Shown here piece by piece: positions 1 to 8,479 of a stretch of DNA of 64,000 bases (position 1 is its first letter; the number at the start of each line of letters is the position of its first letter). A model generated the notes under the pieces. It made no database searches. It was given only the letters and a program-made list of their open reading frames with translations, and had not been told where the DNA came from. The stretch is from Bacteroidota bacterium (GTDB lineage: Bacteria > Bacteroidota > Bacteroidia > Chitinophagales > Chitinophagaceae): assembly GCA_030706735.1 (NCBI GenBank), contig JAUZNZ010000011.1:62001-126000 (forward strand), written 5' to 3'. Position numbers and translations under genes: made by a program.

Positions 1-1806
1 GAAGCCGAGTTCGACCGGGGGAACCTGCGGGAGGAGCCGGTCCGGTCCCGTGATGCCGTCCCCGACCTTCAAGGAGGGACAAATGGTCACGGGCAGCTTG
101 CCTTTCGCGGTGAACTTGCCGTTCAGCAGGTCAGCCGCCACGTCCTGGGTGATCTCATCGTCCTCATAGCAGGCCAGCAATATTTTTGCGTCGCAGAAAT
201 TCCTGATCGCATACGGATTTCCGAAGACCAGCGTGATCGTCTTGCTCCGTTCCTGCAGTTGTCGCATCAGCCAGATCGCGGGCCCGCTGATCCCAAAATC
301 GTGGGCCGGGAAGCGGGCATAGTCATGGACGCCGATCACGAGAACGTCATAGCGATTGCTCAGCAATTCGAGGGCCGCAGCCGCCTTGATGCTGTCCAGG
401 CTATAATCGAAATCGTAACATTGGGCATTGTAGTCAGAGCGCATGCGGCGGCTGAACTCATTATCCGCGGGGAGGCCCATGCCGATATAGGCGACCTTCA
501 TGCGGCGGCCGCTTTTGCGGTAGGCGCTGGGAGCGGGAGTGGGCTGGGCGGGCGAAGGCAGATTTTCGGGGCGAAGGGGGAAGATCGACGAATCGTCGCA
601 GCGCAAAAGGGTCAGGGCATTCTCTGCCACTTCCCTGCGCATGTCGGTAATGCCGGCATTCAGGTCAGCCACCAGGTGGGCCGTGCTGACCGGCTCGTAG
701 TTGGCGAGTCCGTACGTATATTTTGCATACAGCACTTTTTTCACGCGGGCGTCGATGTCCTTCCATTTCAGTTGCCTTTTTTGGATGGCGGAATCGATCT
801 TACGGATGGCGAGCGGGACGTCGCCGGGCAGGCAAAGCATGTCATTGCCTGCGATGAGGGATTGGACGGCCGCACTCTCATCGGGATAGAATTTTGAGAC
901 GCCTTTCATTTCGAGGGCGTCGGTGAAGCTGATCCCATTATAATGGAGTTGCTTGCGCAGCAGTTTGGTCACGTTCTTCTTCGAAAGCGAGGTGGCCTGA
1001 TTCGGCGTATTGTCGATGGCCGGAATGTAGAGGTGCGCGATCATGACGCTGCCTACTCCTGCGCGGAATAGCTGGCGGAAGGGGTAGAGTTCCAGGGAGT
1101 CCAGCTGCTTCCTGCTTTTGGTGATCACCGGGAGATCCAGATGAGAGTCCACGGAAACGTCGCCGTGACCGGGAAAGTGTTTGGCGCAGGCCATCACGCC
1201 CTCCTCCTGCAGACCGCGCATATATTGAACGCCGAACTGGGCGACCTTATACTTGTCCTCTCCGAACGAACGATCATTGATGACGGGATTGTCCGGATTA
1301 TTATTGATATCGACCACCGGCGCATAGTCGACCTGCACCCCGATCCGCCTGCACTGTGCCCCTACGAGCCGCCCATATCGATAAATGAGTTCAGGATCCT
1401 GCGTCGCGCCGAGCATCATTTGTCGCGGGAGGCCCGTCACGCTGTCCATGCGCATGCCGACGCCGTTCTCTGCGTCGATACAGAACAGGATCGGCGTACG
1501 GGTGATGCGTTGAAAATAATTGATATACCCGGCCTGGGTCAGCGGCCCGCCCTGGAACAGGCAGATCCCGCCGACATCATATTGCCGCACGAGGGAATCT
1601 ACCTGCTGATCATAGAAAACGACCCGGTGGGTGACGGGATCGAACCCGGACATCCTGACCACCATCAGCTGCGCGATCTTCTGATCGCAGGAAAGCGTCC
1701 TGAACACGCTGTCCACCCAGGCATCGGCAGAACGTGAAGAATGGAATTGCGCGACCGCGGGGCCGATCCGGACCAGGAACATCGACAGGACAAACCATTT
1801 TTTCAT
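1..1806 (-). CDS. Glycoside hydrolase family 3 (beta-N-acetylglucosaminidase-like), C-terminus cut by window edge
   Basis: The minus-strand frame is open from an ATG at 1806 to the window edge, giving about 602 codons. A signal peptide (MKKWFVLSMF onward, ending near AVAQ) suggests export. The GH3 N-terminal barrel carries KHFPGHGD at about residue 209 and the nucleophile-type motif FTDALEM, with Asp at about residue 296, as in NagZ-type enzymes that remove GlcNAc from peptidoglycan or chitin fragments. A Pro/Ala-rich linker near residues 420-430 leads into a second alpha/beta domain. Bacteroidota homologues are often fused to a beta-lactamase-like domain, which would lie outside the window. 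An ATG at 1812 is an alternative start. The family is clear; the substrate is inferred. Confidence 0.88.
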   Translation of the reverse strand, partial: MKKWFVLSMFLVRIGPAVAQFHSSRSADAWVDSVFRTLSCDQKIAQLMVVRMSGFDPVTHRVVFYDQQVDSLVRQYDVGGICLFQGGPLTQAGYINYFQRITRTPILFCIDAENGVGMRMDSVTGLPRQMMLGATQDPELIYRYGRLVGAQCRRIGVQVDYAPVVDINNNPDNPVINDRSFGEDKYKVAQFGVQYMRGLQEEGVMACAKHFPGHGDVSVDSHLDLPVITKSRKQLDSLELYPFRQLFRAGVGSVMIAHLYIPAIDNTPNQATSLSKKNVTKLLRKQLHYNGISFTDALEMKGVSKFYPDESAAVQSLIAGNDMLCLPGDVPLAIRKIDSAIQKRQLKWKDIDARVKKVLYAKYTYGLANYEPVSTAHLVADLNAGITDMRREVAENALTLLRCDDSSIFPLRPENLPSPAQPTPAPSAYRKSGRRMKVAYIGMGLPADNEFSRRMRSDYNAQCYDFDYSLDSIKAAAALELLSNRYDVLVIGVHDYARFPAHDFGISGPAIWLMRQLQERSKTITLVFGNPYAIRNFCDAKILLACYEDDEITQDVAADLLNGKFTAKGKLPVTICPSLKVGDGITGPDRLLPQVPPVELGF

Positions 1807-1870
1807 ACTCATCACTTAAAGAAGCCCAACCAATTATTCGGTGTAAATTGCCACACAAATTAAGCTAGAA

Positions 1871-3730
1871 TTGCCAGACATCATTCAATTATTGCCCGAT
1901 AACATCGCCAACCAGATCGCGGCGGGAGAAGTGATCCAGCGGCCGGCCAGCGCCGTGAAGGAATTGCTGGAGAATGCGATCGATGCGGGGGGTACGGAGA
2001 TCCGATTGATCATAGCGGAAGCCGGAAAATCGCTCATACAGGTCATCGACAACGGAAGGGGCATGAGCGAGACCGATGCGCGCATGGCATTCGAACGGCA
2101 TGCAACATCCAAGATCAGGCATATCGAGGACCTGTTCCGCATCCGCACGATGGGATTCCGGGGGGAGGCGCTGGCTTCTATTGCAGCGGTCTCGCAGGTC
2201 GAGCTGAAGACGCGCAGGGCCGAGGATGAGATTGGGACCGCGATCGAGATCGAGAACAGCGCGGTGCGAAGGCAGGAGCCGGTGGCTGCGCCCGTCGGGA
2301 CGAGCATTGCGATGAAGAATCTTTTCTTCAATGTCCCGGCGCGAAGGAATTTTTTAAAAAGCCATCCCGCCGAGATGCGGCATATCATCGAAGAGTTCAC
2401 GAGGGTGGCGCTCGCTTTTCCGGCGATCTTTTTTTCGTTGCATCATAATGGCCAGGAAATGATGCACCTGGAAAAGGGCAGCCTGAAACAACGCATCCTG
2501 CAGGTATTGGGCAGCACGCACAATGCGAAACTGGTGGCGGTGCAGGAGAATACAGACTATCTGAATATTTACGGCTTTGTCGGAAAACCGGAGGCGGCTA
2601 AGAAGACGAGGGGAGATCAGTATTTCTTCGTCAACAGCCGGTACATACGCAGCGCTTACCTGAACCATGCCGTGATGAGTGCCTACCGGGAGATGATCCC
2701 TTCGGATAGTTTTCCGCTCTATACCTTGTTCATCGACCTGGATCCTGCGCATGTCGACATCAATGTCCATCCGACGAAGCAGGAGATCAAGTTCGAGGAT
2801 GAGAAGGTCGTCTACGCTTTTGTGCAGGCGGCGGTCAAGCATGCGCTGGCGCAGTTCAGCGTGACGCCTACGCTGGATTTCGATCTCGATCCGCATATCC
2901 AGGGGCTGGATGCGGTGAGCAAACCGGTGACGGAGGAGAAGCGGGCGGAGGCGGCGTCGGGACGATTGTACGAGGCTTTCTCAAAAAAGAATCAGGCGCA
3001 TCTGATCGAGCCCGAAAATAAGAGCGAGCTGAAGCATTGGCGGGAATTTTACGAGGGGCCGCCTTCGGGAGGCGGTGTGGAGAGCGGAGGCGCTGTGGGG
3101 ATGGCAGGCGACCCGGCAGTGGCTTTCGCGGGTGCGCGGACTGCAGGAGTGGTACAACCGGTCGAGGGCGCGGAGCTGCAACAATTGATGAATACCTATA
3201 TCGTCACGCCGACGAACAGGGGATTCGTTCTTGTGCATCAGCAATCGGCGCATGAGCGTGTCGTTTATGAGCGGCTGGCCGCGGCGGCAGCGGGCAAGGG
3301 GATCGCCGCGCAACAAAGCATGTTCCCGGTGACGCTCCAACTTTCCCCGCAGGACGCCGCCTTATTATCCGACCTGCAGCCGGACCTGTTGAGCCTCGGG
3401 TATCAGATCGAGCCTTTTGGAAAGAATGCCTTCATCGTGCAGGGTACGCCGGCCGACCTTCCCCAAGGCAATGAAGCGGGGGCCGTGGAAGGGTTGCTTG
3501 AGCAATTCAAACATTTTACCAGCGAGATCAAGTTCTCCCGGCGCGAGAAGCTGCTGCGTTCGATGGCCTGGCAACAGGCCGTCAAGCCTGGCGCGGCGCT
3601 GGATCAGTCGGAGATGCGGGCGTTGGTGGATGGGCTCTTTGCCTGTGAACAGCCGAATGTGACGCCCTCGGGGCAGCCGACCTATATCGAGTTCAGGAAG
3701 GAGTATGTCGAGAAGCTGTTTGGGAAATAA
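1871..3730 (+). CDS. mutL: DNA mismatch repair protein MutL
   Basis: MutL couples mismatch recognition by MutS to downstream repair. The N-terminal GHKL ATPase is complete: ELLENAIDAG (residues 31-40, with the catalytic-type Glu31 and Asn35), DNGRGM, ATSKI and GFRGEALASI. A Gly/Ala-rich linker (about residues 395-435) leads to the dimerisation domain. The start is a TTG, because the conserved MutL N-terminus begins there and no upstream ATG is in frame. The usual endonuclease motif DQHA(x)2E(x)4E appears as HQQSAHERVVYE (456-467), and the CPHGRP-type motif as TPSGQP (598-603), so nuclease activity is doubtful. It ends 14 nt from the convergent dacB. Confidence 0.97.
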   Translation: MPDIIQLLPDNIANQIAAGEVIQRPASAVKELLENAIDAGGTEIRLIIAEAGKSLIQVIDNGRGMSETDARMAFERHATSKIRHIEDLFRIRTMGFRGEALASIAAVSQVELKTRRAEDEIGTAIEIENSAVRRQEPVAAPVGTSIAMKNLFFNVPARRNFLKSHPAEMRHIIEEFTRVALAFPAIFFSLHHNGQEMMHLEKGSLKQRILQVLGSTHNAKLVAVQENTDYLNIYGFVGKPEAAKKTRGDQYFFVNSRYIRSAYLNHAVMSAYREMIPSDSFPLYTLFIDLDPAHVDINVHPTKQEIKFEDEKVVYAFVQAAVKHALAQFSVTPTLDFDLDPHIQGLDAVSKPVTEEKRAEAASGRLYEAFSKKNQAHLIEPENKSELKHWREFYEGPPSGGGVESGGAVGMAGDPAVAFAGARTAGVVQPVEGAELQQLMNTYIVTPTNRGFVLVHQQSAHERVVYERLAAAAAGKGIAAQQSMFPVTLQLSPQDAALLSDLQPDLLSLGYQIEPFGKNAFIVQGTPADLPQGNEAGAVEGLLEQFKHFTSEIKFSRREKLLRSMAWQQAVKPGAALDQSEMRALVDGLFACEQPNVTPSGQPTYIEFRKEYVEKLFGK

Positions 3731-3744
3731 GGGGTGGCCCTGTG

Positions 3745-5100
3745 TCAATACTTCGCGCGGAGCGCCTGGACGAATTTTTCGATCTTGCGGCGGATCGCGG
3801 AAGCAGTGCCGGTATAGTTGTTGACCAGGATCGAAAAGATCAGGAGGCGGTTCTTTTGGGTGATCAGGTAGCCGCTGAGGGCCACGACGCCGGAAAGGGT
3901 TCCTGTCTTAGCGAAGATCGCTCCGCTGTCCTGTTTGTAATAGCCGGACAGGGTGCCGGCGCCGCCGGTGGGCAGCAGGGCCTTCATGCGCACGAGGCCG
4001 AATTCGCTGCTCATCTTGTCCAGCAGCCAAACGAAGTCCTGCGGCGTGAAGAGGTCGTTGCGGCTCAGGCCGCTGCCATCCACCCAGAATGGACGTTGCG
4101 GGAGACCGGCGAGATCGGTCTTCAGCAGGGTGTCGATGATCCGGGCGTCACTCATGATGCCCAGGCGTTCATTGCTGGCCATGAGCAGCGTTTGCTCCGC
4201 GAAAAAATTGTCGCTGTGATACAGCATGGGCTTGAACAGGGAATCGACCGGGCGGGAATGGATGATGCGCAAGGCGGATTTGGGAAATGAACGATGGACG
4301 AGGGCAATCGATCGGCCGACCGTGTCTTTCAGCAGGATCGCCGCGGACGCAGCGCCATCCGTAATGAAGGGGACGTCCTGCGCTTTGTACTTTTCCTTGC
4401 CTTCGGTAATATGGAAGACATTCGCATTGCGCTCGCGCTGCACGGAAAACGAGCGACTGCCGCTATCCGTCGTAAACCGCACGGGCCAATCCACCTCGGG
4501 GATCGAATAGAAGGAAGGCGTGGATTCAAAGGTCTCATCGGTGGCGGTGGTCTTCTGCTTCTCCTGCACCCAACGTATCGTGTTCCCGTAAACGGGAAGG
4601 GGACTGCGTTCTGCGGCATAGTCGTCATTATAATCATCCCAGGCCCAGCCACGGCCAAGGGGTCGGTCCTTCCAGTTGGCGTCGGAGAGATAGACCGGCT
4701 TGCGTGCATGCTGCAGGAAGTCGATGACGGGTTGCGAGACATAGGCCGGATGCAAGAGACTGGGGTCGCCGGAAGGCGCCAGGAACAACGCGGTGTCCGA
4801 TTCCTGGTATCGAATGCCGACCAGGGAATCGCCAAGGTATTTTAAACCGGCGTAAGTGGTGAACAGCTTGGTATTGCTGGCCGGGATGAAGTATTTGTCA
4901 CCCTGGTAATTGAACAGATAGGCTGATGCCGTTGGATCGTAGATGCTGATGCCCGCCTGTGCGGCATGAAGTTCGGGCGCCTGCAGCAAGTCCCGACCCG
5001 CCATGCGGCCGATGGTTCGGGAAGGCGTGCAACTCTGCACGCAGGCCGCGGCAAGTAGGATCGACAGGGAGCGGGCTCGCGATGAAAACCTTTTTTTCAC
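3745..5100 (-). CDS. dacB: D-alanyl-D-alanine carboxypeptidase/endopeptidase, PBP4 family
   Basis: This 451-residue protein is a peptidase S13 (PBP4) enzyme that trims or cleaves peptidoglycan cross-links in the periplasm. The three penicillin-binding motifs are present: SNTK (residues 75-78), SRN in SGLSRND, and KTG in FAKTGTLSG. The N-terminus is a hydrophobic signal with Cys20 and Cys24, so it may be a lipoprotein, though neither site is a textbook lipobox. The start is a GTG lying only 4 nt after a TAGGTTTG promoter box, which suggests a leaderless mRNA. It diverges from the M13 peptidase gene and converges on mutL. Confidence 0.94.
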   Translation of the reverse strand: MKKRFSSRARSLSILLAAACVQSCTPSRTIGRMAGRDLLQAPELHAAQAGISIYDPTASAYLFNYQGDKYFIPASNTKLFTTYAGLKYLGDSLVGIRYQESDTALFLAPSGDPSLLHPAYVSQPVIDFLQHARKPVYLSDANWKDRPLGRGWAWDDYNDDYAAERSPLPVYGNTIRWVQEKQKTTATDETFESTPSFYSIPEVDWPVRFTTDSGSRSFSVQRERNANVFHITEGKEKYKAQDVPFITDGAASAAILLKDTVGRSIALVHRSFPKSALRIIHSRPVDSLFKPMLYHSDNFFAEQTLLMASNERLGIMSDARIIDTLLKTDLAGLPQRPFWVDGSGLSRNDLFTPQDFVWLLDKMSSEFGLVRMKALLPTGGAGTLSGYYKQDSGAIFAKTGTLSGVVALSGYLITQKNRLLIFSILVNNYTGTASAIRRKIEKFVQALRAKY

Positions 5101-5104
5101 CCAT

Positions 5105-5137
5105 CAAACCTACGGGAAAACCCTTCATTTGCGCAAA
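5105..5137 (-). promoter_or_regulatory. Bacteroidota-type promoter of dacB
   Basis: Read on the minus strand, TTTG (5137-5134) is followed by 21 nt and then TAGGTTTG (5112-5105), matching the -33/-7 consensus TTTG-N19-21-TAnnTTTG. The GTG start of dacB at 5100 is 4 nt beyond the box, so transcription probably begins at or next to the start codon. Confidence 0.7.
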
Positions 5138-5192
5138 AATTCTGCGCCGGCTACCCGACAAAGCAGTATATTGACCACCCTAAAATTGAGTT

Positions 5193-7223
5193 ATGCAACG
5201 TTCTCTCAAGTCTATTACACTAGCGCTCCTGGCCGTAGCTGTTTTAAGTTGGATCCCGCCGGGAAAAAAGAAAAAGAAATTCATCGACCCCGCCAACATG
5301 GACCAATCCATCCGGCCCGGCGACAATTTCTATTTATATGCCAATGGCAACTGGATCAAACAGAACCCGGTGCCGGCCTCCAAAACCAGGTGGGGGAGTT
5401 TCGACGAACTGCGCGAGGAAAATTCCAGGCGGCTGCGGGTCTTGTTGGAGGATGCCTCCGCTAATCCGGGAAGGAACGCCTTGTCCCAGAAGATCGGCGA
5501 TTTCTATGCGAGTGGCATGGACAGCGCTGCGCTGGAGAGATCAGGCTATCAGCCGATCAAGGAAGACCTGGATCGGATCGCGGGGATCAGGAACGTGGAC
5601 GGGCTGCTCGACGAAATGGCCTACGAGCGTATCCATGGCCTATCGTCCCCGCTGGTGAGCATTTTTGTAGCTCCTGACCGCAAGAATGTGTCGCAATATA
5701 TTCCCCAACTGGGACAGGGCGGCATTTCCCTCCCCGACCGCGATTATTATTTAAAGAATGACGCACGCAGTTCCGCGATCCGGCAGGCCTATCATGTTCA
5801 CCTGAACCATATGTTCGCGCTGATCGGCAAGTCTCCTGCCGAGGCGGCCGCGGATGCGGACGCCGTATTTCGTATTGAAAAGTCGCTGGCCCGCGCACAA
5901 ATGAGTCGTGTGGAAATGAGGGACCCGTATAAGGTCTATAACAAATTCGCCTGGAAGGATCTGTCCGCCAAGACGCCGGACATCGATTGGCGTTCGCTGG
6001 CGGAAAAAATGCAGATCGCCCATGCGGATAGCCTGATCGTATCCAATCCCGGCTACTGGAAATCGGTGGATCTTCTGTTGACGGGGGTATCGTTGGAGGA
6101 TTGGAAGGCCTATCTCCAATGGCATTTATTGCGCGGAGCGGCGCCCTGGATGAGCAATGCCTTCGTCGAGGAAGACTTTGCCTTCAACAAGGTCCTGAGT
6201 GGTCAGAAAGAACAGACCCCGCGCTGGCAGCGGCTAAGCGGATTGATCGACCAGGACCTGGGCGACCTGCTCGGGCAGTTGTACGTGGAAAAGTATTTCC
6301 CTCCGGCGGCCAAGCAACGGATGACGGATCTGGTCAATAACCTGCAGGCCACTTTTTCGGAGCGCATCAACCGGGTGGACTGGATGAGCGACGAGACGAA
6401 ACAAAGGGCGGTGGAGAAATTGCAAGCCTTCCTGAAAAAGATCTGTTATCCTGACAAATGGCGGGACTATGCTGCGGTCACGATCAGGCGTGATCAGTTG
6501 CTGGGCAATATCCGGAGCTGTGCCGTCTATGCCTTCAACGAAAATGTCGGACAGTTGGGCAAGCCGGTCGACCGGACGCGCTGGACGATGACCCCGCCTA
6601 CGATCAATGCCTATTACAATCCGTCGAACAACGAGATCGTATTTCCGGCAGGCATTCTCCAATTCCCTTTCTTCGATTTCGAGGCAGATGATGCGGTGAA
6701 TTACGGAGGGATCGGCGCGGTGATCGGCCATGAGATGACACACGGCTTCGACGACAATGGCCGTCAGTTTGCCGCGGATGGCAATCTGAAAGACTGGTGG
6801 ACAAAGGCCGATGCGGACAAATTCAAATCGAGGGCCGACGAGGTCGTCGGTCAATACAATGGATTTGCGGTGCTGGATACCTTGCATGTCAACGGCAGGC
6901 TCACGCTGGGCGAGAACCTGGCGGACCTGGGCGGGCTGTCCATCGCTTATGAGGCGTTCACGAAGACCAAACAATTCAAGGAGGGGGCGAAGATCGACGG
7001 GTTCACGCCCCAGCAGCGCTTCTTTCTAAACTGGGCGCAGGTATGGCGGAGCAATACGGTGCCGCAAACGGCGGCGCAGCTGATCCTCACCGATCCGCAT
7101 TCTCCGGGCGAATACCGGTGTAATGGGCCGATCTCGAATATCGATGCCTGGTATGAGGCATTCCATATCAAAGAGGGAGACAAACTGTTCAAACCCGCGG
7201 ATAAGCGGACGAGGATCTGGTGA
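5193..7223 (+). CDS. pepO: M13 family metallopeptidase (neprilysin/PepO-like)
   Basis: This 676-residue zinc endopeptidase belongs to the neprilysin/PepO family. The zinc site is intact: HEMTH at 513-517 and ENLAD at 574-578, with the usual spacing of about 60 residues. The upstream motif NAYYNPSNNEIVFPAGIL, typical of the substrate groove, is also present. The N-terminus has a signal-like hydrophobic stretch (about residues 8-21) followed by a Lys-rich patch, consistent with export to the periplasm. The gene stands alone, divergent from dacB. The substrate cannot be read from the sequence. Its 3' flank has a GC-rich repeat. Confidence 0.95.
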   Translation: MQRSLKSITLALLAVAVLSWIPPGKKKKKFIDPANMDQSIRPGDNFYLYANGNWIKQNPVPASKTRWGSFDELREENSRRLRVLLEDASANPGRNALSQKIGDFYASGMDSAALERSGYQPIKEDLDRIAGIRNVDGLLDEMAYERIHGLSSPLVSIFVAPDRKNVSQYIPQLGQGGISLPDRDYYLKNDARSSAIRQAYHVHLNHMFALIGKSPAEAAADADAVFRIEKSLARAQMSRVEMRDPYKVYNKFAWKDLSAKTPDIDWRSLAEKMQIAHADSLIVSNPGYWKSVDLLLTGVSLEDWKAYLQWHLLRGAAPWMSNAFVEEDFAFNKVLSGQKEQTPRWQRLSGLIDQDLGDLLGQLYVEKYFPPAAKQRMTDLVNNLQATFSERINRVDWMSDETKQRAVEKLQAFLKKICYPDKWRDYAAVTIRRDQLLGNIRSCAVYAFNENVGQLGKPVDRTRWTMTPPTINAYYNPSNNEIVFPAGILQFPFFDFEADDAVNYGGIGAVIGHEMTHGFDDNGRQFAADGNLKDWWTKADADKFKSRADEVVGQYNGFAVLDTLHVNGRLTLGENLADLGGLSIAYEAFTKTKQFKEGAKIDGFTPQQRFFLNWAQVWRSNTVPQTAAQLILTDPHSPGEYRCNGPISNIDAWYEAFHIKEGDKLFKPADKRTRIW

Positions 7224-7227
7224 GAAG

Positions 7228-7270
7228 GGTGCGCGGGGCGGCGGGTCGAGCCGGCGCGGTGCGCGGGGCG
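7228..7270. repeat. 13-bp GC-rich direct repeat, offset 30 bp
   Basis: The sequence ggtgcgcggggcg occurs at 7228-7240 and again at 7258-7270 in the gap between the M13 peptidase and the convergent arginase-fold gene. The whole 63-bp gap is nearly pure G/C. No T-tract follows, so it is not a classical terminator. Confidence 0.6.
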
Positions 7271-7286
7271 AGCGCGGCGGGGGGCG

Positions 7287-8417
7287 CTAGCTCCGTTCCT
7301 GGGCGCGCAGCCAGCGCTCGGGGATCTCGTTGCTGCTGGCCATGACATAATCGTGGTAAGAGCAGGCGATATATTTATTATCCGGCAACTGCATCCACCA
7401 GCGTTGGGTTTTTTTGCTCTGTAAGAACGTCGTCTCCACTTCGGCGAAAGCAGTGTGGTATTCAATGAAGAAATCGCGCTGGCTGAGGGAGGCCTCGCGC
7501 TTGCCCTTGCTCCGGCCGTCGATCAGGTACCAGAGCATATGGCTGATCTGGCGGGCGGTAAGCTGGTCCTGGTCCTTCGCCGGAAAATATCCATAGACGC
7601 CTACCGTATTGACGTTATGGCTCAGGCCCGCATAACGCATCAGGATGGCTGCCTCCTCGCCCGTAAAGCCATTCGGGGAAAGGGAATTGGCCGGGGCATA
7701 CGCATGGGCGATGGCGGAGATATCGAAGCTGAACAGGTGGGAATTGCGTATTACCGGCTCCATCTCTTCAATATTCTCCTTGACGCTGCCGAGCCGGAAG
7801 CAGTCGAACCGGAGCTTATCCATGGTCTCGAGCATGTGCGGGTGCACGTAATAGCTCTGGAACCCGATATGATTATAATGGTGGATGTAATTGGGCTCGC
7901 CGGTCAGCATTTCCATGAGGAAGTTGTCACTTCGGTCCAGGGAATGGATGTCCAGGTCGATCAGTGCGTCTATGCAGGTCGCTTCGACGATATTCTTCCT
8001 GTCGGCATAGGCGTAATACTGCGCCAGCGTCAGGTCATGCGAGCCTCCGAGGATGACCACCGTCTTGCCAATGCCGGTGAGTTCCCGCAGTACCGTCTTT
8101 AATGCCGCTTGCGTGTCTGCATGGGTGGCGCCTGAACGGATATTTCCCGCGTCGGCCAGCTTCAGCTCGGGGTGCCAGTAAAAGAGCTGGTAGAATTGCT
8201 CGCGTATGGCATCTGCCGCCCGCCTGTCCTTTCGTGCGGCCCCCTTCGATCCCTCGCAGCCAACGATCACGATGTCGGCCTCGAACAGGTCGGGAAAGAA
8301 CTCATCGTGCGCGTCGATCAGCTTGCCGATCTGTCCATCCCGATATCCCTGATCCCCCGATAGTTCCTGCAGGTTGACCGGATCGAGAAAGTCGTTAATG
8401 TGCAGGTTTGGCCGCAT
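7287..8417 (-). CDS. Arginase/formimidoylglutamase-fold protein with altered metal site
   Basis: This 376-residue protein has the ureohydrolase (arginase, agmatinase, formimidoylglutamase) fold. Recognisable motifs are GGSHD (124-128), DLDIHSLD (154-161) and SFDIS (230-234). Compared with the canonical GGxH, DxHxD and SxDxD ligands, His127, Asp156, His158 and Asp232 are kept, but the second Asp of DxHxD is Leu160 and the second Asp of SxDxD is Ser234. A normal two-manganese centre is therefore unlikely, and the reaction is uncertain. The C-terminus is extended by about 70 residues beyond the core. It diverges from pheS across a 62-bp gap holding two promoter boxes. Confidence 0.8.
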   Translation of the reverse strand: MRPNLHINDFLDPVNLQELSGDQGYRDGQIGKLIDAHDEFFPDLFEADIVIVGCEGSKGAARKDRRAADAIREQFYQLFYWHPELKLADAGNIRSGATHADTQAALKTVLRELTGIGKTVVILGGSHDLTLAQYYAYADRKNIVEATCIDALIDLDIHSLDRSDNFLMEMLTGEPNYIHHYNHIGFQSYYVHPHMLETMDKLRFDCFRLGSVKENIEEMEPVIRNSHLFSFDISAIAHAYAPANSLSPNGFTGEEAAILMRYAGLSHNVNTVGVYGYFPAKDQDQLTARQISHMLWYLIDGRSKGKREASLSQRDFFIEYHTAFAEVETTFLQSKKTQRWWMQLPDNKYIACSYHDYVMASSNEIPERWLRAQERS

Positions 8418-8440
8418 GTTCCGTTTTTTGCTTTTGCCAG

Positions 8441-8448
8441 CAAACCTA
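8441..8448 (-). promoter_or_regulatory. -7 box TAGGTTTG for the arginase-fold gene
   Basis: A perfect TAnnTTTG element lies on the minus strand 23 nt before the ATG at 8417. No clear TTTG lies 19-21 nt upstream. It sits back to back with the pheS box at 8468-8475. Confidence 0.5.
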
Positions 8449-8467
8449 CGTTAAAAAGTATAATTCT

Positions 8468-8475
8468 TATATTTG
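8468..8475 (+). promoter_or_regulatory. -7 box TATATTTG of pheS
   Basis: A perfect TAnnTTTG element ends 4 nt before the pheS ATG at 8480. By the usual geometry transcription would start at or beside the ATG, giving a leaderless message. A -33 TTTG is not obvious. Confidence 0.55.
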
Positions 8476-8479
8476 TGAT

